DNA of 32,728 bases, taken from Pseudomonadota bacterium (GTDB lineage Bacteria > Pseudomonadota > Alphaproteobacteria > Rhizobiales > Rhizobiaceae). Location: NCBI GenBank assembly GCA_023419535.1, contig JAEZXX010000052.1, forward strand, positions 1 through 32,728, in the 5' to 3' direction. Within the stretch, counting starts at the first letter, position 1, and every line of letters begins with the position of its first letter. Both the position numbers and the translations under genes were made by a program. Below, one piece after another: positions 16,828-23,781 of the stretch. The notes under the pieces are model-generated. The model made no database searches and was not told the origin of the DNA. It saw only the letters and a program-made list of their open reading frames with translations.

Positions 16828-17723
16828 CACGACACCAGCACCGAGCCGTCGTGCAGATCGTCGCGCTTGGCGACGGAGAGCACGGCGTCGAGCCCCGGCA
16901 GATGCGGGAAGCCGCGGAAGTTGACCGTGTTCGCGAAGCGGGCGCGGCAGGTGGCGAAGCTCCTGTCGCAGCCCGCCCGCAGCCGGACCCGCTCGCCCGG
17001 CGACGCCGCTATGGGGGGGGGCGGGGCGAGCGACAGCCGCACCGCACCGCCCCCGCCCCCGCCCGCCTCGAACCCGGCGATCTCGCGCGACGCGCCGGCA
17101 TTGCGCCCATCGGCGAAGGTCAGGCGGCCGCGCTCGTACAGCGCCGGATCGAGATCGCCGAGTCCGCCCATGACGATGGCGGCGCCGTCCGCCACCACCA
17201 CCGTTCCCGTGCGAAGGAGGCCCCCCGCGGCGAGGTCGACCCCGCATCGCGCATCGCCGAGGTCGGCGTCGCAGCGGCGGCGGTAGGTCCGGCCGCGCTC
17301 GGCGTCGAGCGCCGCCTCCGGGCCGCGCAGTTCGGCCGTGAAGGCCTCGCCCGTCCGGCGGATTTCGCCGACGGTCGAGACCGAAAGTCTGAAGTGGCGC
17401 TCCGGCTGCGCCCAATCGACGACGAAGCTCTCCACCCGCGCTCCGTCGTAGAGGCCGGCGGCGATGTCCGCCTCGCCGATCGCCTCCGCGAACAGCGCGC
17501 CCTCCACCTCCTGCGTGCCGGCGGAGAGGCCGAGCGTCGTCTCGGCCTCGCCCGCCGCCAGACCCGTCGCCGCCTCGAAACGCGTCCCGTCCAGAAGAAG
17601 CGCCTCGTCGTGGTCGGTGAAGCCGAGCACGCGCCCGTCGGCCCGAGTCAGACGCCAGGCGCGCGCCAGCGTCGTGGCGGGCCCCTCGAGGCTCGCCTTC
17701 ATCCCGTCCGCGAGCGCCCTCAC
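16827..17723 (-). CDS. GTA gp13: tail hub protein (DUF2163)
   Basis: A 298-residue baseplate hub protein (Rcc01696-like; DUF2163 plus the phage BR0599 C-terminal domain). The N-terminal part has the usual WRLTRADGRVLGFTDHD signature (about 23-39). Four cysteines in two pairs, Cys151/Cys160 and Cys252/Cys259, fit the iron-sulfur-type metal site of this hub family and the related lambda gpL. The C-terminal NTVNFRGFPHLPG motif is typical. The GTG start overlaps the gp12 stop (GTGA). A run of nine G at 17013-17021 on the plus strand (coding PPPPI) lies in a loop between the two cysteine pairs; the frame is intact here but the run is prone to slippage. Confidence 0.93.
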   Translation of the reverse strand: MRALADGMKASLEGPATTLARAWRLTRADGRVLGFTDHDEALLLDGTRFEAATGLAAGEAETTLGLSAGTQEVEGALFAEAIGEADIAAGLYDGARVESFVVDWAQPERHFRLSVSTVGEIRRTGEAFTAELRGPEAALDAERGRTYRRRCDADLGDARCGVDLAAGGLLRTGTVVVADGAAIVMGGLGDLDPALYERGRLTFADGRNAGASREIAGFEAGGGGGGAVRLSLAPPPPIAASPGERVRLRAGCDRSFATCRARFANTVNFRGFPHLPGLDAVLSVAKRDDLHDGSVLVS

Positions 17724-18343
17724 GGCCGCACCTCCACGAGCGGAATGGTCGGAATGTCGCCCGCCTCGAAGTTCGCCAGATTCACCGACAGATGGTCGAT
17801 GTCGAAGCGCACCGGCACGTCGAACTCGAACCCCGCCGTGACCAGCGCTCCGGCGGGCGCCGGCGCCGCCAGCGTCACCCGCCCCGTGCCGGCCTCCACC
17901 TCGAAGGGCACCGCCGCTCCGCCCACCGCGACGCGCACCGTCCCGGCCACCGGCTTGTCGATCGGCCGCACATAGGCCTCCTCGCCCGTGCCGTAGGTCT
18001 TGGTCAGCGCGAAGTCGCGCCGCGCCCCGTCGCCGATGCCGATGGCCTGGTCGAACGGCGTGGGCGGCGTGCCGTGCCCGCCCGAGCGCCAGTCGAGCGG
18101 GTCGCGGAAGCGGAAGGCGACGAGCCGCCCGCGCCGCGCCTCGAAGAAGGCGACCACGGCGGCCAGGTCCCGCAGGCTCTTCACCCCCGATCCGGCGTCG
18201 TAGCGGCGCTGCGAATGGCGGCGGCGCTGGTTGCGGGTCTCGTGCCCGTTGGTCAGGCGCACGATCTCGGTCGTGCGCTCCGGCCCGCCGCTCGTGCCGA
18301 ACCCGACGGCGAGCGGAAAGCGCTCTTCGCTGAAGGCCTTCAT
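17720..18343 (-). CDS. GTA gp12: distal tail protein (DUF2460, TIGR02217)
   Basis: A 207-residue distal tail protein that joins the tail tube to the hub (Rcc01695-like). Family features: N-terminal FPLAVGFGTSGGPERTTEIV (about 8-27), the segment HETRNQRRRHSQRRYDAG, FFEARRGRLVAFRFRDPLDW (about 67-86) and the C-terminal FDVPVRFDIDHLSVNL. The ATG is one base after the gp11 stop. The gene stop is embedded in the gp13 GTG start, indicating coupled translation of the baseplate proteins. Confidence 0.93.
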   Translation of the reverse strand: MKAFSEERFPLAVGFGTSGGPERTTEIVRLTNGHETRNQRRRHSQRRYDAGSGVKSLRDLAAVVAFFEARRGRLVAFRFRDPLDWRSGGHGTPPTPFDQAIGIGDGARRDFALTKTYGTGEEAYVRPIDKPVAGTVRVAVGGAAVPFEVEAGTGRVTLAAPAPAGALVTAGFEFDVPVRFDIDHLSVNLANFEAGDIPTIPLVEVRP

Positions 18344-18344
18344 G

Positions 18345-18920
18345 TCAGAGCCCCCTCTGTCCGCGCGCAGCGGCCCGCGCCAGCATCGCCTGGATCTGCA
18401 CCTCGGAGCGCCGGAAGCTCGTCGCGTCCGGGCTCGTCACGTTGAAGACGATCGAGGGCGCCGCCCGCGCGCCCGCCCCGGCATTCGCCGCGACGCCGAG
18501 CTCGCCGCCCGGCCCCCGCTTCAGCGGCAGGATCGCCTCGGCGCCCGCCTCCCCCATCAGCCCCATCTGCCGACCGGTCGGAAAGAAGGTCGGCGCGCGC
18601 ACGACCCCGCCCTTGGCGAAGGGCACGATCCGTTGCGTCGGCGCCCCGCCGCCGATCCCCCCGATGCCGCCGAGCGCGGCGGAGACGAGGCTGCCGGCCA
18701 GATTCCCGAGCGGCTTGAGCGCCGCGTCGAGCGCGATGGAGGAGATGCGAAGCGCCAGCCCCCGCATCACGCCGTCGAGCGAGCGCCCGCCGAGCGCTGC
18801 GCCCTTCAGCGCGTTCGTCATCGCCGTGCCGAAGGCGTTGGCCTTCGTCGTCAGATCGCCGAGCGAGCGGTCGAGCGCGCTCGTGTCCGCGTCGACGCTG
18901 AAGCGGAGCGTCTCGTCCAT
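18345..18920 (-). CDS. GTA gp11: tail tape measure protein
   Basis: A 191-residue tape measure protein that fills the tail tube and sets tail length; the small size fits the short GTA tail. An N-terminal helical part (LDRSLGDLTTKANAFGTAMT) precedes an Ala/Leu/Gly-rich hydrophobic centre (about 45-95, with GGIGGIGGG) and a C-terminal region including the FAKGGVVRAPTFFPTG segment and EAGAEAILPL, a motif found at the end of many tape measure proteins. It starts 9 bases after gp10.1 and ends 1 base before gp12. Confidence 0.87.
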   Translation of the reverse strand: MDETLRFSVDADTSALDRSLGDLTTKANAFGTAMTNALKGAALGGRSLDGVMRGLALRISSIALDAALKPLGNLAGSLVSAALGGIGGIGGGAPTQRIVPFAKGGVVRAPTFFPTGRQMGLMGEAGAEAILPLKRGPGGELGVAANAGAGARAAPSIVFNVTSPDATSFRRSEVQIQAMLARAAARGQRGL

Positions 18921-18929
18921 GTTCGAACC

Positions 18930-19154
18930 TCATCGAGCGTCGGGAAAGCGCGCCATCAGCGCGTCCATGTCGGCCCGCGCGATCGCGCCGCCGCGCGATG
19001 GAACGAGCGGTGCGATCGCGCGGACGAACTCGCGCGGGGTCATCGCCCAGAAGGCCGCGGGCGAAAGGCCGAGGCGCCCGAGGCCGAGCGTCATCGCCTC
19101 GTCCCACGGGAAGACCGCCGCGCCTTCGGCGTCTCGCGGCGCGGCGGCCCTCAA
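18930..19154 (-). CDS. GTA gp10.1: small tail assembly chaperone (DUF2376)
   Basis: A 74-residue protein with the family pattern FPWDEAMTLGLGRLGLSPAAFWAMTPREF (in two parts, about 15-43), typical of the second GTA tail chaperone (Rcc01693-like). The best start is TTG at 19154, which overlaps the gp10 stop by 4 bases (TTGA) and gives the expected length; there is no upstream ATG or GTG in a good place. The pair gp10/gp10.1 occupies the place where tailed phages use a frameshift to make two chaperones; here they are two overlapping genes. Confidence 0.82.
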   Translation of the reverse strand: MRAAAPRDAEGAAVFPWDEAMTLGLGRLGLSPAAFWAMTPREFVRAIAPLVPSRGGAIARADMDALMARFPDAR

Positions 19155-19477
19155 GGGTTTGCGGGCGCCTCCCCGAAGGCGGCCGACAGGAGCTCGGCCG
19201 CGAGGCGCGCCGCGCCCGCCGCCCCGCCCTCGACCTCCATCCGGGCGACCTCCTCGTCGTCGATCGTCGCCCCCGCGCCGCGAAGGCCGGCCCCGATGAT
19301 GCGCGTCAGGTCCCGCGCCGAGAGCGATCCGGCCGAAAAGCGCTGCGCCAGCGCGCCGAGATCGTCGACCGAGAAGGCGTCCTCCAGTTCGGCGAGCGCG
19401 CCGAGCGTCAGGCACAGCCTGCGCTCCTGCCCGCCGATCGTGCCCGACACCTCTCCGCGCCTGCGGTTCGCCGCCAT
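19151..19477 (-). CDS. GTA gp10: tail assembly chaperone (Phage_TAC_11-like)
   Basis: A 108-residue protein matching the GTA gp10 family (Rcc01692-like): RRGEVSGTIGGQERRLCLT at the start, LGALAELEDAFSVDDL (about 25-40), RDLTRIIGAGLRGAG and an Ala-rich end. It should coat the tape measure protein during tail assembly. The ATG is 2 bases before the end of the intergenic step to gp9, and its stop overlaps gp10.1. Confidence 0.87.
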   Translation of the reverse strand: MAANRRRGEVSGTIGGQERRLCLTLGALAELEDAFSVDDLGALAQRFSAGSLSARDLTRIIGAGLRGAGATIDDEEVARMEVEGGAAGAARLAAELLSAAFGEAPANP

Positions 19478-19479
19478 CG

Positions 19480-19893
19480 TCAGATCGCCTCGAAGGCGAG
19501 CGCGCCGGCCGATTCCAGCGTCATCTCGAAGGCGACCTCGCCGTCGTGCTCGCCTGCATATTCGAGCGCGGTCACCTGGAACGGGCCGCTCACCGCCCCG
19601 AAATCCGGGATCACCGCCTGGAAGGCGCCGATGCGCCCCTGGAAGAAGAGCTGGCGGATCGCCGCGTCCGACTCCGCGTCCTTGAAGATGCCCGAGCCCG
19701 ACAGCGAGGCCCGCTGCACGCCGGCGCCGCCCAGGAGCTCGCGCCAGCGTCCGGCGCTCTCGGAGTCCGTCACGTCCACGGTCTCGGCATTGAAGGCGAT
19801 CCGCCGCGAGCGAAGGCCCGCGACCGTTCGAAAGGCGGTTCCCCCCGCAGGGTCCACCTTGAGGAGAAGATCCTTGCCGCGCTGCGCGCCCAT
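19480..19893 (-). CDS. GTA gp9: major tail (tube) protein, TP901-1 type
   Basis: A 137-residue tail tube protein (Rcc01691-like). The sequence shows MGAQRGKDLLLKVD, FRTVAGLRSRRIAFNAE, VDVTDSESAGRWRELL and a C-terminal LEYAGEHDGEVAFEMTLESAG, the usual TP901-1 family profile. It has a good ribosome-binding site (GGAGAC) and is preceded by a 78-base gap containing a strong hairpin, so gp9 may head a separately controlled tail-gene segment. Confidence 0.92.
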   Translation of the reverse strand: MGAQRGKDLLLKVDPAGGTAFRTVAGLRSRRIAFNAETVDVTDSESAGRWRELLGGAGVQRASLSGSGIFKDAESDAAIRQLFFQGRIGAFQAVIPDFGAVSGPFQVTALEYAGEHDGEVAFEMTLESAGALAFEAI

Positions 19894-19921
19894 GTCGTGT
19901 CTCCGGTCCCTGAAACGAAGA

Positions 19922-19944
19922 AGGGCGGCCCGCCGGGCCGCCCT
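19922..19944 (-). terminator. Perfect hairpin upstream of gp9
   Basis: A 10-base perfect stem (AGGGCGGCCC with GGGCCGCCCT) around a 3-base loop between gp8 and gp9. On the minus strand it is followed by TTCTTCGTTTCAGGG, then the gp9 ribosome-binding site. The T-rich tract is broken, so partial termination, attenuation or RNA processing are all possible. Similar hairpin-plus-tail units precede gp3 and gp1. Confidence 0.6.
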
Positions 19945-19971
19945 GTCGCGTCGATCTGTGATGAGGAAGGC

Positions 19972-20385
19972 TCAGGACGCCAGCGGCTCCGTCACGGCGC
20001 GGAACCGCAGGATGCCGTGATAGACGGGCTCGCCCGGCTCTCGCCGCGCCTCGGCGAACTGCAGCTGAAGGTTCACCAGCCGGTGGCTCTCCAGCGTCAG
20101 CGTCTCGCCCTGCAGCCGCGTCGAGACCTTGTCCATGATCTCGTAGGTCTCGGCCTTGGAGCCGCCGCGCGACCAGACGTGCAGCGTCAGCACGTGCTCG
20201 TCCCCGTCCTCCGTTCCCGTCGACCAGTCGATGACGGCCGAGCGCCCGAGCGTCAGATAGGGAAACCGCACGCGCTCCGGCGCGTGATCGAAGATCTTCG
20301 GCCCGCCGAGAAGGTTCACCAGCGCCGTGTCCGTCGAAAGGGCCCGCACGATGCCGGCCTGAAGGTCCGCGCTCGAATGGGTCAT
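19972..20385 (-). CDS. GTA gp8: tail terminator (DUF3168)
   Basis: A 137-residue DUF3168 protein (Rcc01690-like), the tail terminator that caps the tail tube for joining to the head. Family pattern: LQAGIVRALSTDTALVNLLGG (split over about 8-28), IFDHAPERVRFPYLTLG and VLTLHVWSRGGSKAETYEIMD (in two parts). The ATG at 20385 was chosen over one 6 bases upstream because it overlaps the preceding stop as ATGA and has GAGG at better spacing. A 78-base gap with a hairpin follows. Confidence 0.9.
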   Translation of the reverse strand: MTHSSADLQAGIVRALSTDTALVNLLGGPKIFDHAPERVRFPYLTLGRSAVIDWSTGTEDGDEHVLTLHVWSRGGSKAETYEIMDKVSTRLQGETLTLESHRLVNLQLQFAEARREPGEPVYHGILRFRAVTEPLAS

Positions 20386-20594
20386 GACCATGGTCCTCGT
20401 GTCTCGTCGTTCACGGATGATATGGGAACGAAATGTGGCGTGATCCGGCGATCGGGTCCAGGCGGACGCATGACTGTTTCGTCATCGGTGCCGGTCTTCT
20501 CGCCGGCCGCCCAGCGCTCGTCGAGCCGCCGCTGGGCGATCGCCAGCGCGGTCCTGCGGAGCCTTGCCGCGAGCCCCGATCCGGCGGCTTTCAC
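20382..20594 (-). CDS. Uncharacterised 70-residue protein between gp7 and gp8
   Basis: A small frame exactly linked at both ends: its GTG overlaps the gp7 stop (GTGA) and its stop overlaps the gp8 ATG (ATGA). The N-terminal half is a basic, Ala/Leu/Arg-rich helix (LAARLRRTALAIAQRRLDERWAA split over about 8-30); the rest is short and lacks recognisable motifs, ending RGPWS. RcGTA has no gene at this place, whereas HK97-like phages often carry a gp10-type protein here; this could be a shrunken relative or a lineage-specific addition. The coding call rests on the overlaps. Confidence 0.55.
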   Translation of the reverse strand: MKAAGSGLAARLRRTALAIAQRRLDERWAAGEKTGTDDETVMRPPGPDRRITPHFVPISSVNDETRGPWS

Positions 20595-20926
20595 GCCTCC
20601 TCCTCGCAGCGGCAGACGAGATAGCGGCGCCGCTCGTCCGGATCGCGCACTTCCCGGATCAAAAGCCGTCGCTGGCCGAAGCGTAGCGCCATCCCGTGCC
20701 GCACCCCCTCGCGATGGCGGATCGTCACGCGGTGCGTCAGGCGCGTCTCGCGCCGGTCGAAGCGCTCGCCCGCTTCCGCTCGCACCGGCTCCAGATGGGC
20801 CGAGAGGTCGCCGATCTCCCGCCATTGAAGCGGACGCCCGCCCATCGCGTCCGTCTCGCCCGCCGTCTCCTCCAGCACCGCGCGGCGGTCGAGAAGGCCG
20901 GGGTCGAGGAAGGTCACGCCGCTCAC
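20591..20926 (-). CDS. GTA gp7: head-tail connector (stopper)
   Basis: A 111-residue head-closure protein (Rcc01689-like, phage head-tail adaptor family). Characteristic parts are the N-terminal LDPGLLDRRAVLEE, GGRPLQWREIGDLSAHLEPV (in two parts) and the basic GERFDRRETRLTHRVTIRHR region. It begins with GTG overlapping the gp6 stop (GTGA). The frame is open far upstream, but the family start and the overlap fix the GTG. Confidence 0.88.
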   Translation of the reverse strand: MSGVTFLDPGLLDRRAVLEETAGETDAMGGRPLQWREIGDLSAHLEPVRAEAGERFDRRETRLTHRVTIRHREGVRHGMALRFGQRRLLIREVRDPDERRRYLVCRCEEEA

Positions 20927-21459
20927 AGCGTCACCCGCCGGAAGGGCGCGAGCAGCGCCTCCGCGAAGGCCGGTACGATCGCCGGCTGCATCGCGTCCGA
21001 GACGATCCCGCGCGTTTCGTAGGATGCGGCGACGATCCGCAGGATCGCCTGCCGCACCGCCTCCGGCACCCGGTCGTCGCCGGCCGTGAACTCGATCTCG
21101 ATCCCGCCTTCGCCGGCAAGCTGCGGATCCACCACGAGCCCCTCGCCGGCGACCCGCACCGTCCCCACGACCCGAACCGTCTCGGCGCCGTCCGCATCGA
21201 AGGTCCGCACCCCGGTCACTCGCCCGACCGGGCGGCGCGGCACGACCACCTGCCCGTGGCCGGGCACCTCGCCCAGCACCAGCCGGAACGCCCGCTGCCC
21301 CAGCACCAGCCCGGTCCGCTGCTCGACGGTCTCGCGCGCCGCCGAGACGAGGGCGGCCACGATGGCGTCCTCGTCCTCGCGCTCGATGCGCGCCCAGGCC
21401 TTCGCCTGCGCCACCGACACCGGCTCGGCGACGGGTTTCTCCAGTTCGATCAGAATCAT
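20923..21459 (-). CDS. GTA gp6: head-tail adaptor (phiE125 gp8-like)
   Basis: A 178-residue adaptor protein that docks on the portal (Rcc01688-like). The N-terminus PVAEPVSVAQAKAWARI (about 9-25), AAREFVEQRTGL-type helix (AARETVEQRTGLVLGQRAFRL, split) and the C-terminal PEAVRQAILRIVAASYE match the family. The ATG at 21459 has AAGAGA upstream; a GTG at 21477 is possible but has no ribosome-binding site. A 143-base gap containing a REP-like repeat separates it from the capsid gene. Confidence 0.88.
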   Translation of the reverse strand: MILIELEKPVAEPVSVAQAKAWARIEREDEDAIVAALVSAARETVEQRTGLVLGQRAFRLVLGEVPGHGQVVVPRRPVGRVTGVRTFDADGAETVRVVGTVRVAGEGLVVDPQLAGEGGIEIEFTAGDDRVPEAVRQAILRIVAASYETRGIVSDAMQPAIVPAFAEALLAPFRRVTL

Positions 21460-21528
21460 CGCCCGGTCTCTTGTCACGGAATGGAAGGCGCGGCGGCATC
21501 GTCGAGGGTGCCGTCATCGAAGCCGCGT

Positions 21529-21570
21529 CCTTCTCCCCGACGGGGAGAAGGGGCCGGCAGGCGGATGAGG
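21529..21570 (+). repeat. REP-like palindrome, copy C, inside the GTA cluster
   Basis: Hairpin CCTTCTCCCC-GAC-GGGGAGAAGG (21529-21551; 10-base perfect stem) followed by GGCCGGCAGGCGGATGAGGG. The tail matches copy B (minus strand, 3435-3479) over GCCGGCAGGCGGATG. It lies in the gap between gp5 and gp6, the only large gap in the head genes. It may stabilise the 3' end of the capsid message or reduce read-through to gp6. Confidence 0.75.
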
Positions 21571-21602
21571 GCTTTCGGCCGCAGCCTCGCCCCCCCTCCC
21601 GA

Positions 21603-22853
21603 TCACACCGCGAAGCTGAGGAACTTCGCCGCGTCGAAGTCCTGCACGCCGCCGCCGACGCGCTTGGTGGTGTAGAACAGGACGTAGGGCTTGGCGGAGT
21701 ACGGGTCGCGCAGGACGCGCACCCCCTGCCGGTCGACCACGAGGTAGAACCGCTGGAAGTCGCCGAAGGCGATGGCGTTGGCGCCCGGCGCGATGTCCGG
21801 CATCTCCTCGGCCTCGACCACCGGGAAGCCCATCAGCGTGGCGCGCCCGCCCGCGCCCGCCGGCGGCGCCCAGAGATAGTTGCCGTCGGCGTCCTTCAGC
21901 TTGCGGATGGTCGACTGCGTGCGCCGGTTCATCACGAAGGAGGCGTTCTGCCGGTAGCCCGCCTTCAGCGCGTAGATCAGGTCGATCAGGCAGTCGCTCG
22001 CCCCCGCCCCCTCCTTGAACGCGCCGGCGGCGCCCGTCGGCACGGTGCCGATCCGGCCCCAGCTCCAGTCCGCCTCGTGGACGGTCGGATAGGTCATGAA
22101 GCCGCGCGGCTTGGCGACGCCGTCGCCGTTGACGAAGGCGGCGCCTTCCTGGGCCGCGAAGGCCTGCTCCACCTCCTCGCCGATCCAGCGGTCGATGTCG
22201 ACGGCCGCGTCGTCGAGGAGCGCCGCAGAGGCCGCCGGCATGGCGTAGAGCTCCATCGTCGGGAAGGAGAGTTCGGCGAGCACCGGGGCGTCGGTCCTCG
22301 GCCGCGTCGCGACCTCCGAGACCCAGCCCGTCTGCGCCCCGCCCGTCGCGAAGGGCTTCTTCAGGACCGCCGAGGAGACGGTGCGCACGCTTGCCACCGA
22401 GCGGATCGGCGAGATGGAGGCGAGACGCCGGCCGATCTCGGTCTCGGTCTCGGGCGGAACCAGGAAGCCCCCGTCGGCGCCCGTCAGCCCGTTCATCGCC
22501 TTCTCTTCCAGCCGCCGCAGGCGCTGCTCGTCGCCGCCGCGCACATAGGCCTCGAAGGCCGAGCGGTGCTCGCTCGGGCGCTCGTCGGCGCGCTCGGTCC
22601 CGCCGCCGAGCGGCGGGCGCGACTGCTTGAGGGTCAGCCGTTCGAGCCGCTTCTCCTGCTCGGCCAGCGCGCGGCCGAGCGTCTCCAGGCGGTCCTCCCC
22701 GCCCTCCCCGCCCATGCGCTTCTCGATGGCGGCGAGCCGCTCGTCGCTGCGCTCGCGAAAGCCCTCGAAGGCGTCGATGAACTCGCCGACGGCGCCGTTG
22801 AACTCGTTCGTCTCCGCGCGCGTCTCCGGCGCCGAATGGGTGTTGGCGTTCAT
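21603..22853 (-). CDS. GTA gp5: HK97-fold major capsid protein
   Basis: A 416-residue major capsid precursor (Rcc01687-like). Residues 1 to about 115 form the scaffold-like delta domain, with a charged coiled coil at about 25-75 (RSDERLAAIEKRM, LAEQEKRLERLTLK). The mature HK97 fold begins near LTGADGGFLVPPE, so the gp4 protease probably cuts shortly before it, around residues 110-118. Later signatures: NGDGVAKPRGFM, NRRTQSTIRKLKDADGNYLW (about 320-340), LMGFPVVEAEEMPDI and the C-terminal DFDAAKFLSF. It has a good ribosome-binding site (AAGGAGACGAC-ATG), fitting a highly expressed gene. Confidence 0.96.
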   Translation of the reverse strand: MNANTHSAPETRAETNEFNGAVGEFIDAFEGFRERSDERLAAIEKRMGGEGGEDRLETLGRALAEQEKRLERLTLKQSRPPLGGGTERADERPSEHRSAFEAYVRGGDEQRLRRLEEKAMNGLTGADGGFLVPPETETEIGRRLASISPIRSVASVRTVSSAVLKKPFATGGAQTGWVSEVATRPRTDAPVLAELSFPTMELYAMPAASAALLDDAAVDIDRWIGEEVEQAFAAQEGAAFVNGDGVAKPRGFMTYPTVHEADWSWGRIGTVPTGAAGAFKEGAGASDCLIDLIYALKAGYRQNASFVMNRRTQSTIRKLKDADGNYLWAPPAGAGGRATLMGFPVVEAEEMPDIAPGANAIAFGDFQRFYLVVDRQGVRVLRDPYSAKPYVLFYTTKRVGGGVQDFDAAKFLSFAV

Positions 22854-22884
22854 GTCGTCTCCTTGTCGTGAAGCTGTTGAGGGT

Positions 22885-23409
22885 TCAGGCGGTGGCCGGC
22901 GCGCCGGCCATGGTGCGGGCCGCCGCCAGCAGGCGCTCGCGCAGCGTTTCGGCCATCGCGCGCTTGCTGCGCGTGGACAGCCGCGCCAGCGACTGCATGG
23001 GGAAGGTCACGATCGAGACCTCCCAGAGATCGACGTCGAGGACGCGCCGGGCGCCGCCCGCCTCGCGCCGCGCCTTGCGCGTCCTGAAGCCGATCGAGAG
23101 CCCGTCGACGGCCCCGGCGCGCACCAGTTCGAATGCCTCGCGCCCCCGCGCCGAGGAGAGCGCCAGCCGCCCCTCGACGAGGAGCCCCCGCTCGTCCTCG
23201 GCGATGCGCGTCCAGACGCCGATGGGTGCCTTCGGGTCGTGCTGCCAGAGCATGCGGATGCCTCCCGCCCCGCGCTCGCGCAGCGTCCGGGCGAAGGCCC
23301 CGCGCTCCACGATGTCGCCGGAGGTGTCGAGCCTGCCGAAAAGGCTGGCATAGCCCCGCACCGTCCCCTCGGCCGCAACCGCGACCGTAGCCTTCGGGGC
23401 CGGGCTCAT
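22885..23409 (-). CDS. GTA gp4: prohead protease (HK97 gp4 family)
   Basis: A 174-residue prohead protease that removes the delta domain of the capsid protein (Rcc01686-like). The N-terminal strand region GYASLFGRLDTSGDIVERGAF is typical. Catalytic residues visible: His57 in MLWQHDPKAPIG, Ser105 in VDGLSIGF and Glu130 in LWEVSIVTFP. The ATG overlaps the gp3.5 stop as ATGA. It ends 31 bases before the capsid gene. Confidence 0.95.
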   Translation of the reverse strand: MSPAPKATVAVAAEGTVRGYASLFGRLDTSGDIVERGAFARTLRERGAGGIRMLWQHDPKAPIGVWTRIAEDERGLLVEGRLALSSARGREAFELVRAGAVDGLSIGFRTRKARREAGGARRVLDVDLWEVSIVTFPMQSLARLSTRSKRAMAETLRERLLAAARTMAGAPATA

Positions 23410-23735
23410 CGGCGCGTCTCCGGCCGGGCGAAGAGCCCGTCGGCGAAACGCGAGAGCACGCCGAGCGCCCCCCAGGCGCACAGGCTCGCCGTCGCCGAGC
23501 CGATCACCGTCAGCTCGACGAGCGAGAGCCGCGTGTCGAGGTCGAGATGCTCGGCGACGACGAGCCCCGCCGGCCCGCCGAAGACTAGCCCGGTGACGAC
23601 GCCGGCGAGGAACCGCACGGCGGCCTCGCGCCGGCCCGGCGGCAGGAGATAGGCGACGGAGATCGCCGAGCCGGCGACGGCCCCGGCGAGCTTGAAGCCC
23701 AGAAGCCCCAGCGGAGAGATCGGATCGGCGTCCAT
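23406..23735 (-). CDS. GTA gp3.5: small membrane protein (DUF6107-like)
   Basis: A 109-residue protein with hydrophobic segments at about 11-29 (GFKLAGAVAGSAISVAYLL), 39-58 and 72-95. It sits where RcGTA has orfg3.5 (Rcc01685), between portal and protease, and like it has no known structural role. The ATG at 23735 is preceded by AAGGGGG; an upstream ATG at 23771 has no ribosome-binding site. The stop overlaps gp4. The DUF6107 label is from memory and is less sure than the position. Confidence 0.72.
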   Translation of the reverse strand: MDADPISPLGLLGFKLAGAVAGSAISVAYLLPPGRREAAVRFLAGVVTGLVFGGPAGLVVAEHLDLDTRLSLVELTVIGSATASLCAWGALGVLSRFADGLFARPETRR

Positions 23736-23781
23736 GGCCGCCCCCTTCCATGTCCAAAGTGTCGAAGACATTGTCGGGACG

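Noticed and set aside
12900..17975. Plus-strand open frame of 1,691 codons opposite the GTA tail genes
   Set aside because: It runs antisense to gp15, gp14 and gp13, has low-complexity Arg/Pro/Ala/Gly composition and no motif; long antisense frames are expected at this G+C content.
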